A DNA stretch of 64,000 bases, taken from positions 3,038,001-3,102,000 of the forward strand of contig NZ_CP131913.1 of the NCBI RefSeq assembly GCF_030704205.1, read 5' to 3'. The DNA is from Halomonas alkalicola (GTDB lineage Bacteria; Pseudomonadota; Gammaproteobacteria; Pseudomonadales; Halomonadaceae). Below the pieces are notes generated by a model that was given only the letters and a program-made list of their open reading frames with translations, did no database searches and was not told the DNA's origin. Of the stretch, positions 1-11,525 are shown one piece after another. Positions within the stretch are counted from its first letter, which is position 1. Every line of letters begins with the position of its first letter. Both the position numbers and the translations under genes were made by a program.

Positions 1-202
1 TCACCGCGCCGCTGTCGCTGCCGGTCAGCCGCTCGAAGGTGCGCTCCTCGCCGTTGGAGAAGCGTAGGTCCAGGGATTCGACGTGAAACAGGCGGCTTGT
101 GGCCACCGACCGGCGGGCCAGCACCTCGGGCTTCCGGGGCCACTGGGCCTCGGACCTCGGGGCCTGGGGCTTGGGCGCTTGGGACTCGGGGGCGTTGGAC
201 AT
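1..202 (-). CDS. nudE: ADP compounds hydrolase NudE, N-terminal part
   Basis: The first 67 codons of a minus-strand gene that runs off the left edge. They read MSNAPESQ, a Pro/Gln/Lys-rich stretch, then RSVATSRLFHVESLDLRFSN, which matches the start of NudE, a Nudix enzyme hydrolysing ADP-ribose, NADH and Ap3A. The Nudix box itself lies outside the window. A GGAG lies just upstream of the ATG. The gene is divergent from yrfG-hslR-hslO, the same neighbourhood as in E. coli, which supports the call. The low-complexity N-terminus of about 30 residues is longer than in E. coli, so a later start is possible. Confidence 0.75.
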   Translation of the reverse strand, partial: MSNAPESQAPKPQAPRSEAQWPRKPEVLARRSVATSRLFHVESLDLRFSNGEERTFERLTGSDSGAV

Positions 203-276
203 GGAGGCTCCATTTCTGGGAGGGGAGAGCGCCTGATACAATACCACCCCTTTACCGCCACCACCCGGGAGTCGCG

Positions 277-996
277 ATGATCGACTGGCGCGCCATCGAC
301 ACCGTCCTGCTCGACATGGACGGCACCCTGCTGGACCTCCATTTCGACAGCCACTTCTGGCTAGAGCACCTGCCCCGGCGCTACGTGGAGCTGCACCAGC
401 TCGATGAGGCCACCCAGGAGGTGGTGCGCTCCAAGGTGCTCCACGAGCAGGGCACCCTCAACTGGTACAGCCTGGCCTACTGGAGTCGCGAGCTCGACCT
501 CGACATCGTCGCCCTCAAGCGCGAGATCCAGCACCTGATCGGCCTGCGCAGCGACGCCCTGGACTTCCTCCGGTGGCTCAAGGTGGCCCACCCCCGGGTG
601 GTGCTGGCCACCAATGCCGACCGCGCCAGCCTCGAACTCAAGCTGCCGCTCACCGGCCTGGAGGAGTACCTGGACGCCATCGTCTCCTCGGCGGACCTGG
701 GCGTGCCCAAGGAGGAACAGGCCTTCTGGCCCGCCCTCCAGGCGATCGAGCCCTTCGACCCGGCCCGCACCCTGTTCATCGACGACAATCCCCGGGTGCT
801 GGCCAGCGCCCGTGAGTTCGGCATCCGCCACCTGCTCGGCATCAAGCAGCCCGACAGCACTCGGCCGGAGAAGGAGCTCGAGGAGTTCGTGGCACTCGAC
901 CGCTTTGCGGCGATCCTGCCCGGCAACCTGCCGCCCGGCCAGGCACCCGGGGCCGCCGGCGCGCCGGGGGAGGGCGCCCATGGAGAGAGATCATGA
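277..996 (+). CDS. yrfG: GMP/IMP nucleotidase YrfG (HAD superfamily)
   Basis: A 239-residue HAD-superfamily hydrolase; the E. coli protein is 222 residues. HAD motif I is DMDGTLLDL near residue 13, a VVLATNAD segment fits motif II, and LFIDDNPRVL near residue 165 fits motif IV. The family dephosphorylates GMP and IMP in the cytoplasm. The ATG at 277 is chosen because homology begins at MIDWRAIDTVLLDMDG; the frame stays open upstream but with low-complexity sequence. Its TGA overlaps the ATG of hslR by four bases, so the two are translationally coupled. The C-terminus is Gly/Pro/Ala-rich and looks like a lineage-specific tail. Confidence 0.88.
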   Translation: MIDWRAIDTVLLDMDGTLLDLHFDSHFWLEHLPRRYVELHQLDEATQEVVRSKVLHEQGTLNWYSLAYWSRELDLDIVALKREIQHLIGLRSDALDFLRWLKVAHPRVVLATNADRASLELKLPLTGLEEYLDAIVSSADLGVPKEEQAFWPALQAIEPFDPARTLFIDDNPRVLASAREFGIRHLLGIKQPDSTRPEKELEEFVALDRFAAILPGNLPPGQAPGAAGAPGEGAHGERS

Positions 997-1382
997 GTAG
1001 CGTGCGGCTCGACAAGTGGCTGTGGGCGGCACGCTTCTTCAAGACCCGGGGCCTGGCCAAGAAGGCCATCGAGGGCGGCAAGGTCCACTACAACGGTGCC
1101 CGGGCCAAGACCAGCAAGACCGTCGAGGTGGGCGCCCTGGTGCGCGTGCCCCAGGGGTGGGATCTCCTCGAGGTCGAGGTGGTAGCGCTCTCCGACCAGC
1201 GCCGCGGCGCCCCTGAGGCCCGCGCCCTCTACCGCGAGACCGAGGAGAGTGCGGTGCGCCGCGAGCGCGAGGCCGAGGCGCGCCGCCTCACCAACCAGGC
1301 CATGCAGCACCCGCTCAAGCGCCCCGACAAGAAGCAGCGCCGGGATATCCAGCGTTTCCAGCGTCAGCAGTCCGACGATTAG
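993..1382 (+). CDS. hslR: Ribosome-associated heat-shock protein Hsp15
   Basis: A 129-residue protein with an S4 RNA-binding domain in its first 60 residues ([20 protein letters not shown]) and a basic C-terminal helix. Hsp15 binds free 50S subunits that carry a stalled nascent chain and helps recycle them after heat stress. Length matches the family (133 in E. coli). It overlaps yrfG by four bases and lies 28 bases before hslO, forming a yrfG-hslR-hslO operon as in enterics. Confidence 0.92.
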   Translation: MSSVRLDKWLWAARFFKTRGLAKKAIEGGKVHYNGARAKTSKTVEVGALVRVPQGWDLLEVEVVALSDQRRGAPEARALYRETEESAVRREREAEARRLTNQAMQHPLKRPDKKQRRDIQRFQRQQSDD

Positions 1383-1410
1383 CCAGCCGGCCGACGATTC
1401 ACAGAGAGTC

Positions 1411-2289
1411 ATGATGACCGACCAGATCCAGCGTTTCCTCTTCGACAACACCAACGTGCGCGGCGAGCTCGTCACCCTCGAGCGGGCCTACGCCGAGGTC
1501 CTCGACCGCCACGACTACCCGCCGGTGGTGAATCGGCTGCTCGGCGAACTGCTCGCCGCCGTGGCGCTGCTCACCGACACCGTGAAGCTCGATGGCACCC
1601 TGAGCATCGAGGTGCGCGGCAAGGGCGCCCTGGCCCTGCTGATGGCCGAATCGAACCCCGGCGGCGAGCTGCGCGCCATCGCCCGGCTGGCCGAGGACGC
1701 CCCGATGCCGGCGGATGACGCGGGCTTCCTCGAGCTGCTCGGCGGGGGGCAGATCATGATCACCCTGGACCCCCGCGAGGGGCACCGCTACCAGGGCATC
1801 GTGGCCCTGGACCACGACACCCTGGCCGGCTGCCTGGCCGCCTATTTCGTGCAGTCCGAGCAGCTGCCTACCCGGCTGTGGCTGGCCGCTGACGGGGTGC
1901 GTGCCGGCGGCCTGCTGCTGCAGCGCATGCCCGACGAATCCCAGAACCAGGACCTCGACGCCTGGGATCGCAGCGTGGTCCTGGCCGACACGGTCAAGGA
2001 CGAGGAGCTGCTGACACTGGCTCCCGAGGCGCTGCTGCATCGTCTCTACCACGAGGAGACGGTGCGGCTCTTCGACCCCAAGCCGCTGCGCTTCGGCTGC
2101 ACCTGCTCCCGGGAGCGCATCGCCTCCGCGCTGCTGACCCTGGGCCAGGAAGAGCTGCGCCAGGTGCTGGCCGAGCACGGCAGCATCGACACCCAGTGCC
2201 ACTTCTGCCACACCCGCTACCACTTCGACGAGGCCGACGTCGAGGCGTTGCTGAGCGAGGGTGATGCGCCGCCCCCCGTTCTGCACTGA
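1411..2289 (+). CDS. hslO: Redox-regulated chaperone Hsp33
   Basis: A 292-residue protein, the same length as E. coli Hsp33. The zinc-binding cysteines are visible as FGCTCSRER near residue 230 and [10 protein letters not shown] near residue 262, the CXC and CXXC pairs that form disulfides on oxidation and switch on holdase activity. Two consecutive ATGs (1411 and 1414) could start it; the frame is open far upstream inside hslR but has no family similarity there. It is the last gene of the yrfG-hslR-hslO operon. Confidence 0.93.
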   Translation: MMTDQIQRFLFDNTNVRGELVTLERAYAEVLDRHDYPPVVNRLLGELLAAVALLTDTVKLDGTLSIEVRGKGALALLMAESNPGGELRAIARLAEDAPMPADDAGFLELLGGGQIMITLDPREGHRYQGIVALDHDTLAGCLAAYFVQSEQLPTRLWLAADGVRAGGLLLQRMPDESQNQDLDAWDRSVVLADTVKDEELLTLAPEALLHRLYHEETVRLFDPKPLRFGCTCSRERIASALLTLGQEELRQVLAEHGSIDTQCHFCHTRYHFDEADVEALLSEGDAPPPVLH

Positions 2290-2338
2290 TTCGCTTGCTG
2301 CGCCGCACAACAAATTCTGTAGTGAACGGGCGAGATGT

Positions 2339-2353
2339 TGTAGAAAAACTACA
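2339..2353. promoter_or_regulatory. Candidate HexR-type operator upstream of pckA
   Basis: The 15-bp palindrome TGTAGAAAAACTACA lies about 190 bases before pckA in the hslO-pckA gap. It resembles the published HexR consensus (TGTARTWWWAYTACA) with one deviation. HexR controls central carbon genes, including pckA, in several gammaproteobacteria. A second half-like TGTAGT lies at 2318. The assignment to HexR is inference from the motif and the downstream gene. Confidence 0.35.
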
Positions 2354-2541
2354 TGAATTTCGCCCAAAAACGGCGTTCCCCGCGGCGGCGCTTTTTGCCA
2401 TAATGGCGCCGCTTTTTTTCGGCTCGATCGCTTCGCCACAAGACGGGAAACCCGCAGCGGCGATCGATGGCAGGTATCCGCTGCGTCGCCACCGACGCCC
2501 GGCACACGAGAGAGAATCGGCCGCAAGGCCCAGGAACCGAC

Positions 2542-4095
2542 ATGACCACACCCCAAGCTCCCAACGTCCACGTCAACCTCAGCAGCGCAGAACTGATCGA
2601 GCGTGCAGTGGCCACCGGCGAGGGCCGCCTGGCCGCCAACGGTGCCCTGGTGGTGAATACCGGTGTGCGCACCGGGCGCTCGCCCAAGGACCGCTTCATC
2701 GTCGATGAGCCGTCCACCAGCGCGCAGATCGACTGGGGTAGCGTGAACCGTCCCTTCGACGCCGAGAAGTTCGATGCCCTCTGGGCCCGCGTCGAGGACT
2801 ACCTGCTGGGCCGTGAGCACTATGTGTCGGAGCTCCACGTGGGCAGCGACCCGACCTACTACCTGCCGGCGCGCGTGCAGACCGAGACCGCCTGGCAGAA
2901 CCTGTTCGGCCGCACCATGTTCGTTCGTCCCGAGGCCTACAACCCTTCCGCCAAGGAAGAGTGGACCATCCTCAACGCCGCCGGCTTCGAGTGCGACCCG
3001 GCCCGTGACGGCACCAACTCCGACGGCGTGGTGATCATCAACTTCGCCCAGAAGAAGGTGCTGATCGCCGGCATGCGCTACGCCGGCGAGATGAAGAAGG
3101 CCATGTTCTCCGTGCAGAACTTCCTGCTGCCGGCCTCCGACGTGCTGCCGATGCACTGCTCCGCCAACGTGGGCGAGGACGGCGAGACCTGCCTGTTCTT
3201 CGGCCTCTCCGGCACCGGCAAGACCACTCTCTCCGCCGACCAGGCCCGCTACCTGATCGGTGACGACGAGCACGCCTGGGGCCCGGGCACCGTCTTCAAC
3301 ATCGAGGGCGGCTGCTACGCCAAGTGCATCGACCTCTCCGAGAAGAACGAGCCGGTCATCTGGAACGCCATCAAGTTCGGCACCGTGCTGGAGAACGTGG
3401 TCCTCGACGATCGCCGCGAGCCGGACTACGCCGACGACAGCCTGACCCAGAACTCCCGCGCCGCCTATCCGCTGGAGCACGTCGAGAAGCGCGTGCCGGA
3501 GAACCGCGCCGGCGAGCCCAACGCCATCGTCTTTCTGACCTGCGACATGAGCGGCGTGCTGCCTCCGGTCTCCGTGCTCTCCAAGGAAGCCGCGGCCTAC
3601 CACTTCCTCTCCGGCTACACCGCCAAGGTGGGTTCCACCGAGATGGGCTCCGCCGAAGGTCTCTCCACCACCTTCTCCACCTGTTTCGGCGCTCCCTTCT
3701 TCCCGCGTCCGGCCCGCGAGTACGCGGACCTGCTGATCAAGCGCGTGGCCGAGAAGGACGCCCAGGTCTACCTGGTCAACACCGGCTGGACCGGCGGCTC
3801 CTACGGTGAGGGCGGCTCGCGCTTCTCCATCCCCACCACCCGCGCTATCATCAGCGCCATCCAGACCGGCGTGCTGCGCGAGGTCGAGACCAAGCGCCTC
3901 GAAGGGCTCAACCTGGAGGTGCCGGTGGCCGTGCCGGGCGTCGACTCCCGCCTGCTCGACCCGCGCGAGACCTGGGAAGACAAGGCCGCCTACGACCGCA
4001 AGCGCCAGGACCTGGCCGAGCAGTTCGTCGACAACTTCAAGAAGTTCGACGGCGTCAGCGAAGCGATCGTCAAGGCAGGCCCCAGCCTGACCTGA
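2542..4095 (+). CDS. pckA: Phosphoenolpyruvate carboxykinase (ATP)
   Basis: A 517-residue ATP-dependent PEP carboxykinase, which converts oxaloacetate to phosphoenolpyruvate in gluconeogenesis. The Walker-A-like loop [11 protein letters not shown] is near residue 222, followed by the metal-binding LIGDDEHAW near residue 242. The Arg-rich N-terminal signature [14 protein letters not shown] (about residues 39-52) and the [10 protein letters not shown] segment (about 416) are also present. The ATG at 2542 gives the usual family length; the frame is open further upstream but without similarity. It stands alone after a 250-bp regulatory gap and is followed by a hairpin terminator, so it is probably monocistronic. 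Confidence 0.96.
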   Translation: MTTPQAPNVHVNLSSAELIERAVATGEGRLAANGALVVNTGVRTGRSPKDRFIVDEPSTSAQIDWGSVNRPFDAEKFDALWARVEDYLLGREHYVSELHVGSDPTYYLPARVQTETAWQNLFGRTMFVRPEAYNPSAKEEWTILNAAGFECDPARDGTNSDGVVIINFAQKKVLIAGMRYAGEMKKAMFSVQNFLLPASDVLPMHCSANVGEDGETCLFFGLSGTGKTTLSADQARYLIGDDEHAWGPGTVFNIEGGCYAKCIDLSEKNEPVIWNAIKFGTVLENVVLDDRREPDYADDSLTQNSRAAYPLEHVEKRVPENRAGEPNAIVFLTCDMSGVLPPVSVLSKEAAAYHFLSGYTAKVGSTEMGSAEGLSTTFSTCFGAPFFPRPAREYADLLIKRVAEKDAQVYLVNTGWTGGSYGEGGSRFSIPTTRAIISAIQTGVLREVETKRLEGLNLEVPVAVPGVDSRLLDPRETWEDKAAYDRKRQDLAEQFVDNFKKFDGVSEAIVKAGPSLT

Positions 4096-4128
4096 TGGTC
4101 GGCCGCCGCCGGCGGCATTGGTGACCCC

Positions 4129-4167
4129 CAGCAGCCCCACGCGCCCCAGGCCGTGGGGCTGCTGCTT
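4129..4167 (+). terminator. Hairpin terminator after pckA
   Basis: A 13-bp perfect inverted repeat (CAGCAGCCCCACG and its complement) with a 10-base loop, followed by a short CTTTAC. The T-run is weak but the stem is strong and well placed between pckA and tex. Confidence 0.6.
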
Positions 4168-4250
4168 TACACGGACGTCAAGCCTGCCGCGGGCGGGGCG
4201 CTTGTGATACCTTGTCGCGATCGATTTTCGAGCATCATTGAAGGGGTAAC

Positions 4251-6614
<2,364 letters not shown>

Positions 6615-6651
6615 CCTTCCACGCTAATTTTCCGCTACCAGGGGTGTTACC

Positions 6652-8262
6652 TTGTCAGACTCACTCGCCACCCTCATCGAGCGCCTGGCCGGCCCCGCCC
6701 GCCAGGGGCAGTTCAGCCGGCTTCGCCGCGGCCTCGAGAAGGAGGGGCTGCGCGTCGACCCCGCAGGGCGCATCGCCCGCACCCCGCACCCGGAGGCGCT
6801 GGGTTCCAAGCTGACCCACCCGCACATCACCACCGACTACTCCGAGGCGCTGCTGGAGTACATCACTCCGGTCTACTGCCGGCCCGCCGACGCCATGGCC
6901 TTCCTCGGCGATCTGCACCGCTTCACCTATCGCTACCTCGGCGACGAGCTGATCTGGCCGGCCAGCATGCCGTCGCGCCTGGCCGGCAACGACAGCGTGC
7001 CCATCGCCGACTACGGCCGCTCCAACGTGGGCACCATGAAGCGGGTCTACCGGCAGGGGCTGGACGTGCGCTACGGGCGCATCATGCAGGCCATCGCCGG
7101 GGTGCACTACAACGTCTCCCTGCCCGACGACCTCTGGACGCTGCTGCGCGAGCTGGAGGGGGCGACCGACACCCCCATGGCCGACTATCGCTCCCAGCGC
7201 TACTTCGGGCTGATCCGCAACTTCCGCCGACACAGCTGGCTGCTGCTCTACCTGTTCGGCGCCTCGCCGGCGCTGGATCGCAGCTTCCTGGATGGCCGCG
7301 ATACCCCCGACAACCTCGAGGCCCATGGCAGCGAGACGCTGGTATCGCGCTACGCCACCAGCCTGCGCATGTCGGACCTGGGTTATCAGAACAAGGTGCA
7401 GGCCCAGCTCAAGATCTGCTTCAACTCGCTCTCCAACTACGTCAACACCCTGCGCAACGCCATCTCCACGCCCTGGCCCGCCTATGCGGCCTTGGGCGTT
7501 CAGGAGGGGAGCGAGTGGCGCCAGCTCAACGCCAACATCCTGCAGATCGAGAACGAGTACTACAGCGACATCCGCCCCAAGCGGGTGACCCGCCACGGCG
7601 AGACCCCCAGCCAGGCCCTGGAGGCCGGCGGGGTGGAGTATATCGAGGTGCGCTGCCTCGACCTCAACCCGCTGCTGACCCTGGGCCTGGACGAGGCGCA
7701 GATCCACTTCGTTGACGCCTTCGTGATGTGGTGCCTGCTGGCCGAGAGCCCCTGGATCAGCGACGAGGAGTGCGAGCACCTGGACGACAACCGCCGGCGG
7801 GTGGTGGAGCGTGGCCGCGATCCGGAGCTCCAGCTGTGCGACCAGGGGCAAGGCCGCAGCGTGGCGGAGTGGGGCGGCGAGATCCTGGCCGAGATCGACC
7901 AGGTGGCGGGCCTGCTCGACCAGCTGGAGGCGGGCAGCCCCCACCGGGAGGCCGTGGCCGCCATGGCCCCGCGCCTGGCCGACCCGTCGCTGACGCCCTC
8001 GGGCCGACTGATGGCGCGCCTCGAGGAGAGCGGCGAGGAGTTCAGCGACGCCATGCTGGCCATCGCCCGGGAGCAGGCCGAGCGGTTGCGCGGTGAGCCC
8101 ATGGACCCGGCCCGGGAGGCGATGTTCGCCGAGCTGGTGGGCACCTCCTGGCGCCAGCAGGAGGAGATCGAGGCCGCCGACCGGGTCGCCTTCGATGACT
8201 TCCTGGCCGACTACTTCGAGCGTGCCCGGGAGTCTCGCCTGATCGGGGAGGAGAGCCCATGA
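6652..8262 (+). CDS. gshA: Glutamate--cysteine ligase (TTG start)
   Basis: A 536-residue class I (proteobacterial) glutamate-cysteine ligase, which makes gamma-glutamylcysteine, the first step of glutathione synthesis. Family segments are GLEKEGLRVDPAGR near residue 25, HPHITTDYSEALLEYITPV near 59, GVHYNVSLP near 145 and YLFGASPALD near 200. Translation starts at TTG, 7 bases after an AGGGG ribosome-binding site; E. coli gshA also uses TTG. It overlaps dsbB by four bases (ATGA), coupling glutathione synthesis to the periplasmic disulfide system. Confidence 0.94.
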   Translation: MSDSLATLIERLAGPARQGQFSRLRRGLEKEGLRVDPAGRIARTPHPEALGSKLTHPHITTDYSEALLEYITPVYCRPADAMAFLGDLHRFTYRYLGDELIWPASMPSRLAGNDSVPIADYGRSNVGTMKRVYRQGLDVRYGRIMQAIAGVHYNVSLPDDLWTLLRELEGATDTPMADYRSQRYFGLIRNFRRHSWLLLYLFGASPALDRSFLDGRDTPDNLEAHGSETLVSRYATSLRMSDLGYQNKVQAQLKICFNSLSNYVNTLRNAISTPWPAYAALGVQEGSEWRQLNANILQIENEYYSDIRPKRVTRHGETPSQALEAGGVEYIEVRCLDLNPLLTLGLDEAQIHFVDAFVMWCLLAESPWISDEECEHLDDNRRRVVERGRDPELQLCDQGQGRSVAEWGGEILAEIDQVAGLLDQLEAGSPHREAVAAMAPRLADPSLTPSGRLMARLEESGEEFSDAMLAIAREQAERLRGEPMDPAREAMFAELVGTSWRQQEEIEAADRVAFDDFLADYFERARESRLIGEESP

Positions 8263-8777
8263 GCACGCACCTGACTCGCCTCTCGGTGCGCCAGTGGAGC
8301 CTCGCCGGGTTGGGTTTCTGCGTGCTGATGATGGCCGTGGCCCTCGGCCTCGAGCACCTCGGCGGCCTCGAGCCCTGTCCGCTGTGCATCTTCCAGCGGG
8401 TGGCGGTGCTGTCGGCCGCCGCGGTCTTCGCGATCGCCGCCACCCACAACCCCGCCGGGCGGGTCGGGGCGGGCGTCTACGGCGCCCTGGGCCTCGCCTC
8501 GGTGGCCGGTGGCATCGGCGTGGCATGGCGCCATCTGTGGCTGCAGTCGCTGCCGCCGGACCAGGTGCCCAGCTGCGGCCCCGGCCTCGACTACATGATG
8601 GAGCTGTTGCCCTGGCGTGACGTGGTGGCCATGGTGCTCTCCGGCTCCGGCGAGTGCGCCGAGATCGACTTCCTGCTGCTCGGCATCTCGCTGCCCGGCT
8701 GGACGCTGATCGGCTTTCTGGTGCTGGCCCTGGCGCCGCTGGGCCTTGTGCTCTCGGCGTTCCGGGAGCGCGGCTGA
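8259..8777 (+). CDS. dsbB: Disulfide bond formation protein DsbB
   Basis: A 172-residue inner-membrane protein with four predicted membrane helices. The first periplasmic loop carries the CXXC pair (EPCPLCIFQR, near residue 40) and the second carries the other two cysteines (VPSCGPGLDY and GSGECAEIDF). DsbB reoxidises DsbA and passes electrons to ubiquinone. Its ATG overlaps the gshA stop. Both cysteine pairs are intact. Confidence 0.93.
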   Translation: MSTHLTRLSVRQWSLAGLGFCVLMMAVALGLEHLGGLEPCPLCIFQRVAVLSAAAVFAIAATHNPAGRVGAGVYGALGLASVAGGIGVAWRHLWLQSLPPDQVPSCGPGLDYMMELLPWRDVVAMVLSGSGECAEIDFLLLGISLPGWTLIGFLVLALAPLGLVLSAFRERG

Positions 8778-8917
8778 GTCTCCCCGGCGCCCCTGGCCAA
8801 TGGCCTTCCCCTCGGGGATTGACAGCGCCTGCGGCGCGGGTGAGTCTGGAGTCCCTGCCGGGAACAGGAGGCTCCCGGCGCCACCGAGCTGGCTCCACCA
8901 AACGTAGGGAGGCCCCC

Positions 8918-9427
8918 ATGCTGGAAGATTGCAAGAGCGCCCTGGAGCGCTGGGGCGGCGTGCACAAGCTGATCGATCGCTGGCTGGACGAGCGCCGCGA
9001 GCTGCTGGTTCACTTCGTGGAGCTCAAGGAGGCCTGCGACGCCGAACTGGAGGCGGTCAGCAAGGCGCAGATCGACCGCTTCAGCGAGCTTTTGATGGAC
9101 TACATCAGCGCCGGCCACTTCGAGATCTACCCCCAGCTGCGCGAGGAGGCCAAGGCCTTCGACGACGAGGCCGCCCTGACCCTGGCCGACCGTCTGCTGG
9201 CGCGGCTGGAGATGTCCACCGAGCTGGTGCTCTCCTTCGATGCCGAGTACGAGAGCCCCGGCCGCGTGCGCCAGCATCTCGGCCGGCTGCCCGCCTGGCT
9301 CGAGCGCCTGGCCCATGGACTCACCGAGCGCTTCGCCCTCGAAGATCAGCTGATCGGCCGCGTCCATGCCGCCCACGCCCCCGATGCCGCCCGCCAGGAG
9401 GCCGCGGCCCAGCAGTCGCGGGTCTGA
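8918..9427 (+). CDS. rsd: Regulator of sigma-70, Rsd/AlgQ family
   Basis: A 169-residue helical protein of the Rsd/AlgQ family. Matching segments are HKLIDRWLDERRELLVHFVE near residue 17, LLMDYISAGHFEIYPQL near 60, and the C-terminal LTERFALEDQLI. Rsd sequesters sigma-70 in stationary phase; Pseudomonas AlgQ affects alginate and siderophore genes. The start is set by ATG 8918, after GTAGGGAGG. It stands alone behind a 140-bp gap with a short palindromic stretch. Confidence 0.87.
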   Translation: MLEDCKSALERWGGVHKLIDRWLDERRELLVHFVELKEACDAELEAVSKAQIDRFSELLMDYISAGHFEIYPQLREEAKAFDDEAALTLADRLLARLEMSTELVLSFDAEYESPGRVRQHLGRLPAWLERLAHGLTERFALEDQLIGRVHAAHAPDAARQEAAAQQSRV

Positions 9428-9457
9428 CGCCTCACCCGCCTGGCCCGCCCTGCCCGG

Positions 9458-11524
9458 TCAGGCGTCCTTGCCGCGGCGCTCGAAGCGCCCGCCCAGCACC
9501 AGCAGGCAGGGTGTCAGCAGCAGCGTCAGGGCGGTGGCGAAGGTGAGCCCGCCGGCGATGGCGCTGGAGAGCTGGGTCCACCACTGGGTCGAGGGGGCGC
9601 CCAGCCCCAGGCTCGGCGCGAAGAGGTTGACGTTCACCCCCAGCACCATGGGCGCAAGCCCCAGCACCGTGGTGATGGCCGTCAGCAGCACCGGGCGCAG
9701 GCGCAGCCCGCCCGCCTCAAGGGCGGCCTCCACGGGGGAGAGCCCCTCGCCGCGCAGCTGGTTGTAGGTGTCGATCAGCACGATGTTGTTGTTCACCACG
9801 ATCCCCGCCAGGGCGATGATGCCCATTCCCACCATGACGATGCCGAAGGGCTGGCCGTTGACCAGCAGGCCCAGCAGCACCCCCGCGGTGGAGAGCACGA
9901 TGGCCGAGAGCACCAGCCCCGCCTGGTAGAGGCTGTTGAACTGGGTCACCAGGATCAGCGTCATCAGCGCGATGGCCACCAGGAAGGCGCTGGCCAGGAA
10001 GCGGCTCGCCTCCTGCTGGTCCTGCTGTTCGCCGGCCACGTTGACGATCACCCCCTCCGGCGGCGTACCGCCCGTCTCGAGCAGGGCGCGCAGCCGCTCG
10101 TCGGCCCGGTAACCCTCGGCCACGTCGGCCTCGAGGGTCACCGCTCGCCGCCCGTCGATGCGGTGCAGGGTGCCCACCTTGGGCGCCGGCACCAGCTCCA
10201 CGAAGTTGGCGATCGGCACCTGGCCCCGGGCCGTGTTGAGCGTCAGCCGGCCCAGCTGGTCCAGGGAGCGGTAGCCCGCCGGCAGGCGCACGCGGATATC
10301 CACCTCGTCGCTCACGCCGGGGGGGCGGTAGCTGGCCACCTGCAGGCCGGTGGTAAGCAGCTGCACGGCGCTGCCCACCGCGGCCACGTCGGCGCCGAAG
10401 CGTGCCGCCGCCTCGCGATCCACCATCACCCGCCATTCCACGCCGGGCAGGCTGCGGTCGTCCTCGATGTCGCGGAAGCCGCCCAGCTCGCCCATCAGTT
10501 CGCGCAGCCGGTCCACCGCGCGGTCGGTGGCGGCATCGTCATGGCCGCTCACCTCCAGCACGATGGGCTTGCCCTCGCCGGGGCCCATCTCCTGCTCGCG
10601 GAACTCCAGCACCATTCCGGGCAGGTCGGCGGTGCGTTCGCTCATCTCGGTGAAGATCTCGGCCACCGGGCGGCGCCGGTGCCAGTCGATCAGCTGGAAC
10701 TGCAGGACGCCGATCACGTCGCTGCCGAGCTGCTGGTTGGGCACGGCGAAGGAGCGGGCGTAGAGCGCCTCCACCTCGCTCATGCCGGCCAGGCGCGCCT
10801 CCACCCGGCGCACCACGGCGTCCTTCTCGACGGCGGAGAAGTCGCCCCGTGCGCGCACCAGCACCTGGGCGCTGTCGGGCTCCACGGCGGGGAAGAACTC
10901 CACGCCGTGGTTGAAGCGGGCGTAGGCGGTGTAGATCAGCCCCAGCAGCAGCAGGGCGAAGAGCAGGGTCAGCCCCGGCATGGCCAGCAGCCGGGCGAGC
11001 AGGGCGCGATAGAGCCGCCCGCCGGCGCTGATGTGGTCCTGAGCGATCTCCCGGCGCGAGGCGCGTACCCCGAAAACGCCACCCAGGGTGGGCAGGAACA
11101 CCAGCGCCATGGCCAGCGAGGCCAGCAGGCAGAGGATCACCGTGGCCGGCAGGTACTTCATGAACTCGCCCACCACCCCGGGCCAGAACAGCAGCGGCAC
11201 GAACACCGCGAGGGTAGTGGCGGTGGAGGCGATCACCGGCCAGCTCATGCGCGCGGCGTGCCCTTCGCTGGCCTGGGAGGTCATCTTGCGCACCCCCTCG
11301 ATGCTGCGCAGCTCCTGCTCCATGGGCCGCACCAGCAGGCGCTCGCCGTCCTCGGGGCTGACCCCCTCCAGCGACAGCGAGACATAGATGATCGGGATGG
11401 TGACGTGGGGGTTGGCCTCCTTGGGGATCGCCTGCCAGGCGGCCAGGCCCGCCAGCAGCAGCGCGGCCAGCAGCAGCAGGGTGGTGCGCGAGCGGTCCAG
11501 CGCCGCCTCGATCAGGGCGCGCAT
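9458..11524 (-). CDS. RND efflux transporter with a large internal deletion
   Basis: A 688-residue HAE1-type RND protein; intact members have 1,020-1,050 residues. The N-terminus is normal for 90 residues (first membrane helix, then the PN1 start). It then jumps in frame, at about base 11254, from SQASEGHA directly to ARMSWPVIAS, the beginning of membrane helix 5. The missing piece of roughly 350 residues holds most of the first porter domain and helices 2-4 with the proton-relay aspartates. The second half (porter domain, helices 7-12) looks complete. The product is unlikely to pump. It starts one base after the adaptor gene's stop, an adaptor-pump operon. The junction could also be an assembly artefact. 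Confidence 0.85.
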   Translation of the reverse strand: MRALIEAALDRSRTTLLLLAALLLAGLAAWQAIPKEANPHVTIPIIYVSLSLEGVSPEDGERLLVRPMEQELRSIEGVRKMTSQASEGHAARMSWPVIASTATTLAVFVPLLFWPGVVGEFMKYLPATVILCLLASLAMALVFLPTLGGVFGVRASRREIAQDHISAGGRLYRALLARLLAMPGLTLLFALLLLGLIYTAYARFNHGVEFFPAVEPDSAQVLVRARGDFSAVEKDAVVRRVEARLAGMSEVEALYARSFAVPNQQLGSDVIGVLQFQLIDWHRRRPVAEIFTEMSERTADLPGMVLEFREQEMGPGEGKPIVLEVSGHDDAATDRAVDRLRELMGELGGFRDIEDDRSLPGVEWRVMVDREAAARFGADVAAVGSAVQLLTTGLQVASYRPPGVSDEVDIRVRLPAGYRSLDQLGRLTLNTARGQVPIANFVELVPAPKVGTLHRIDGRRAVTLEADVAEGYRADERLRALLETGGTPPEGVIVNVAGEQQDQQEASRFLASAFLVAIALMTLILVTQFNSLYQAGLVLSAIVLSTAGVLLGLLVNGQPFGIVMVGMGIIALAGIVVNNNIVLIDTYNQLRGEGLSPVEAALEAGGLRLRPVLLTAITTVLGLAPMVLGVNVNLFAPSLGLGAPSTQWWTQLSSAIAGGLTFATALTLLLTPCLLVLGGRFERRGKDA

Positions 11525-11525
11525 C

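Noticed and set aside
25..354. Minus-strand frame opposite yrfG
   Set aside because: Its composition is that of an antisense shadow; the true minus-strand gene is nudE in another frame, starting at 202.
1249..1410. hslO starting upstream inside hslR
   Set aside because: The extension is low-complexity Arg/Ser/Ala sequence in the hslR shadow; the family start and length fit 1411.
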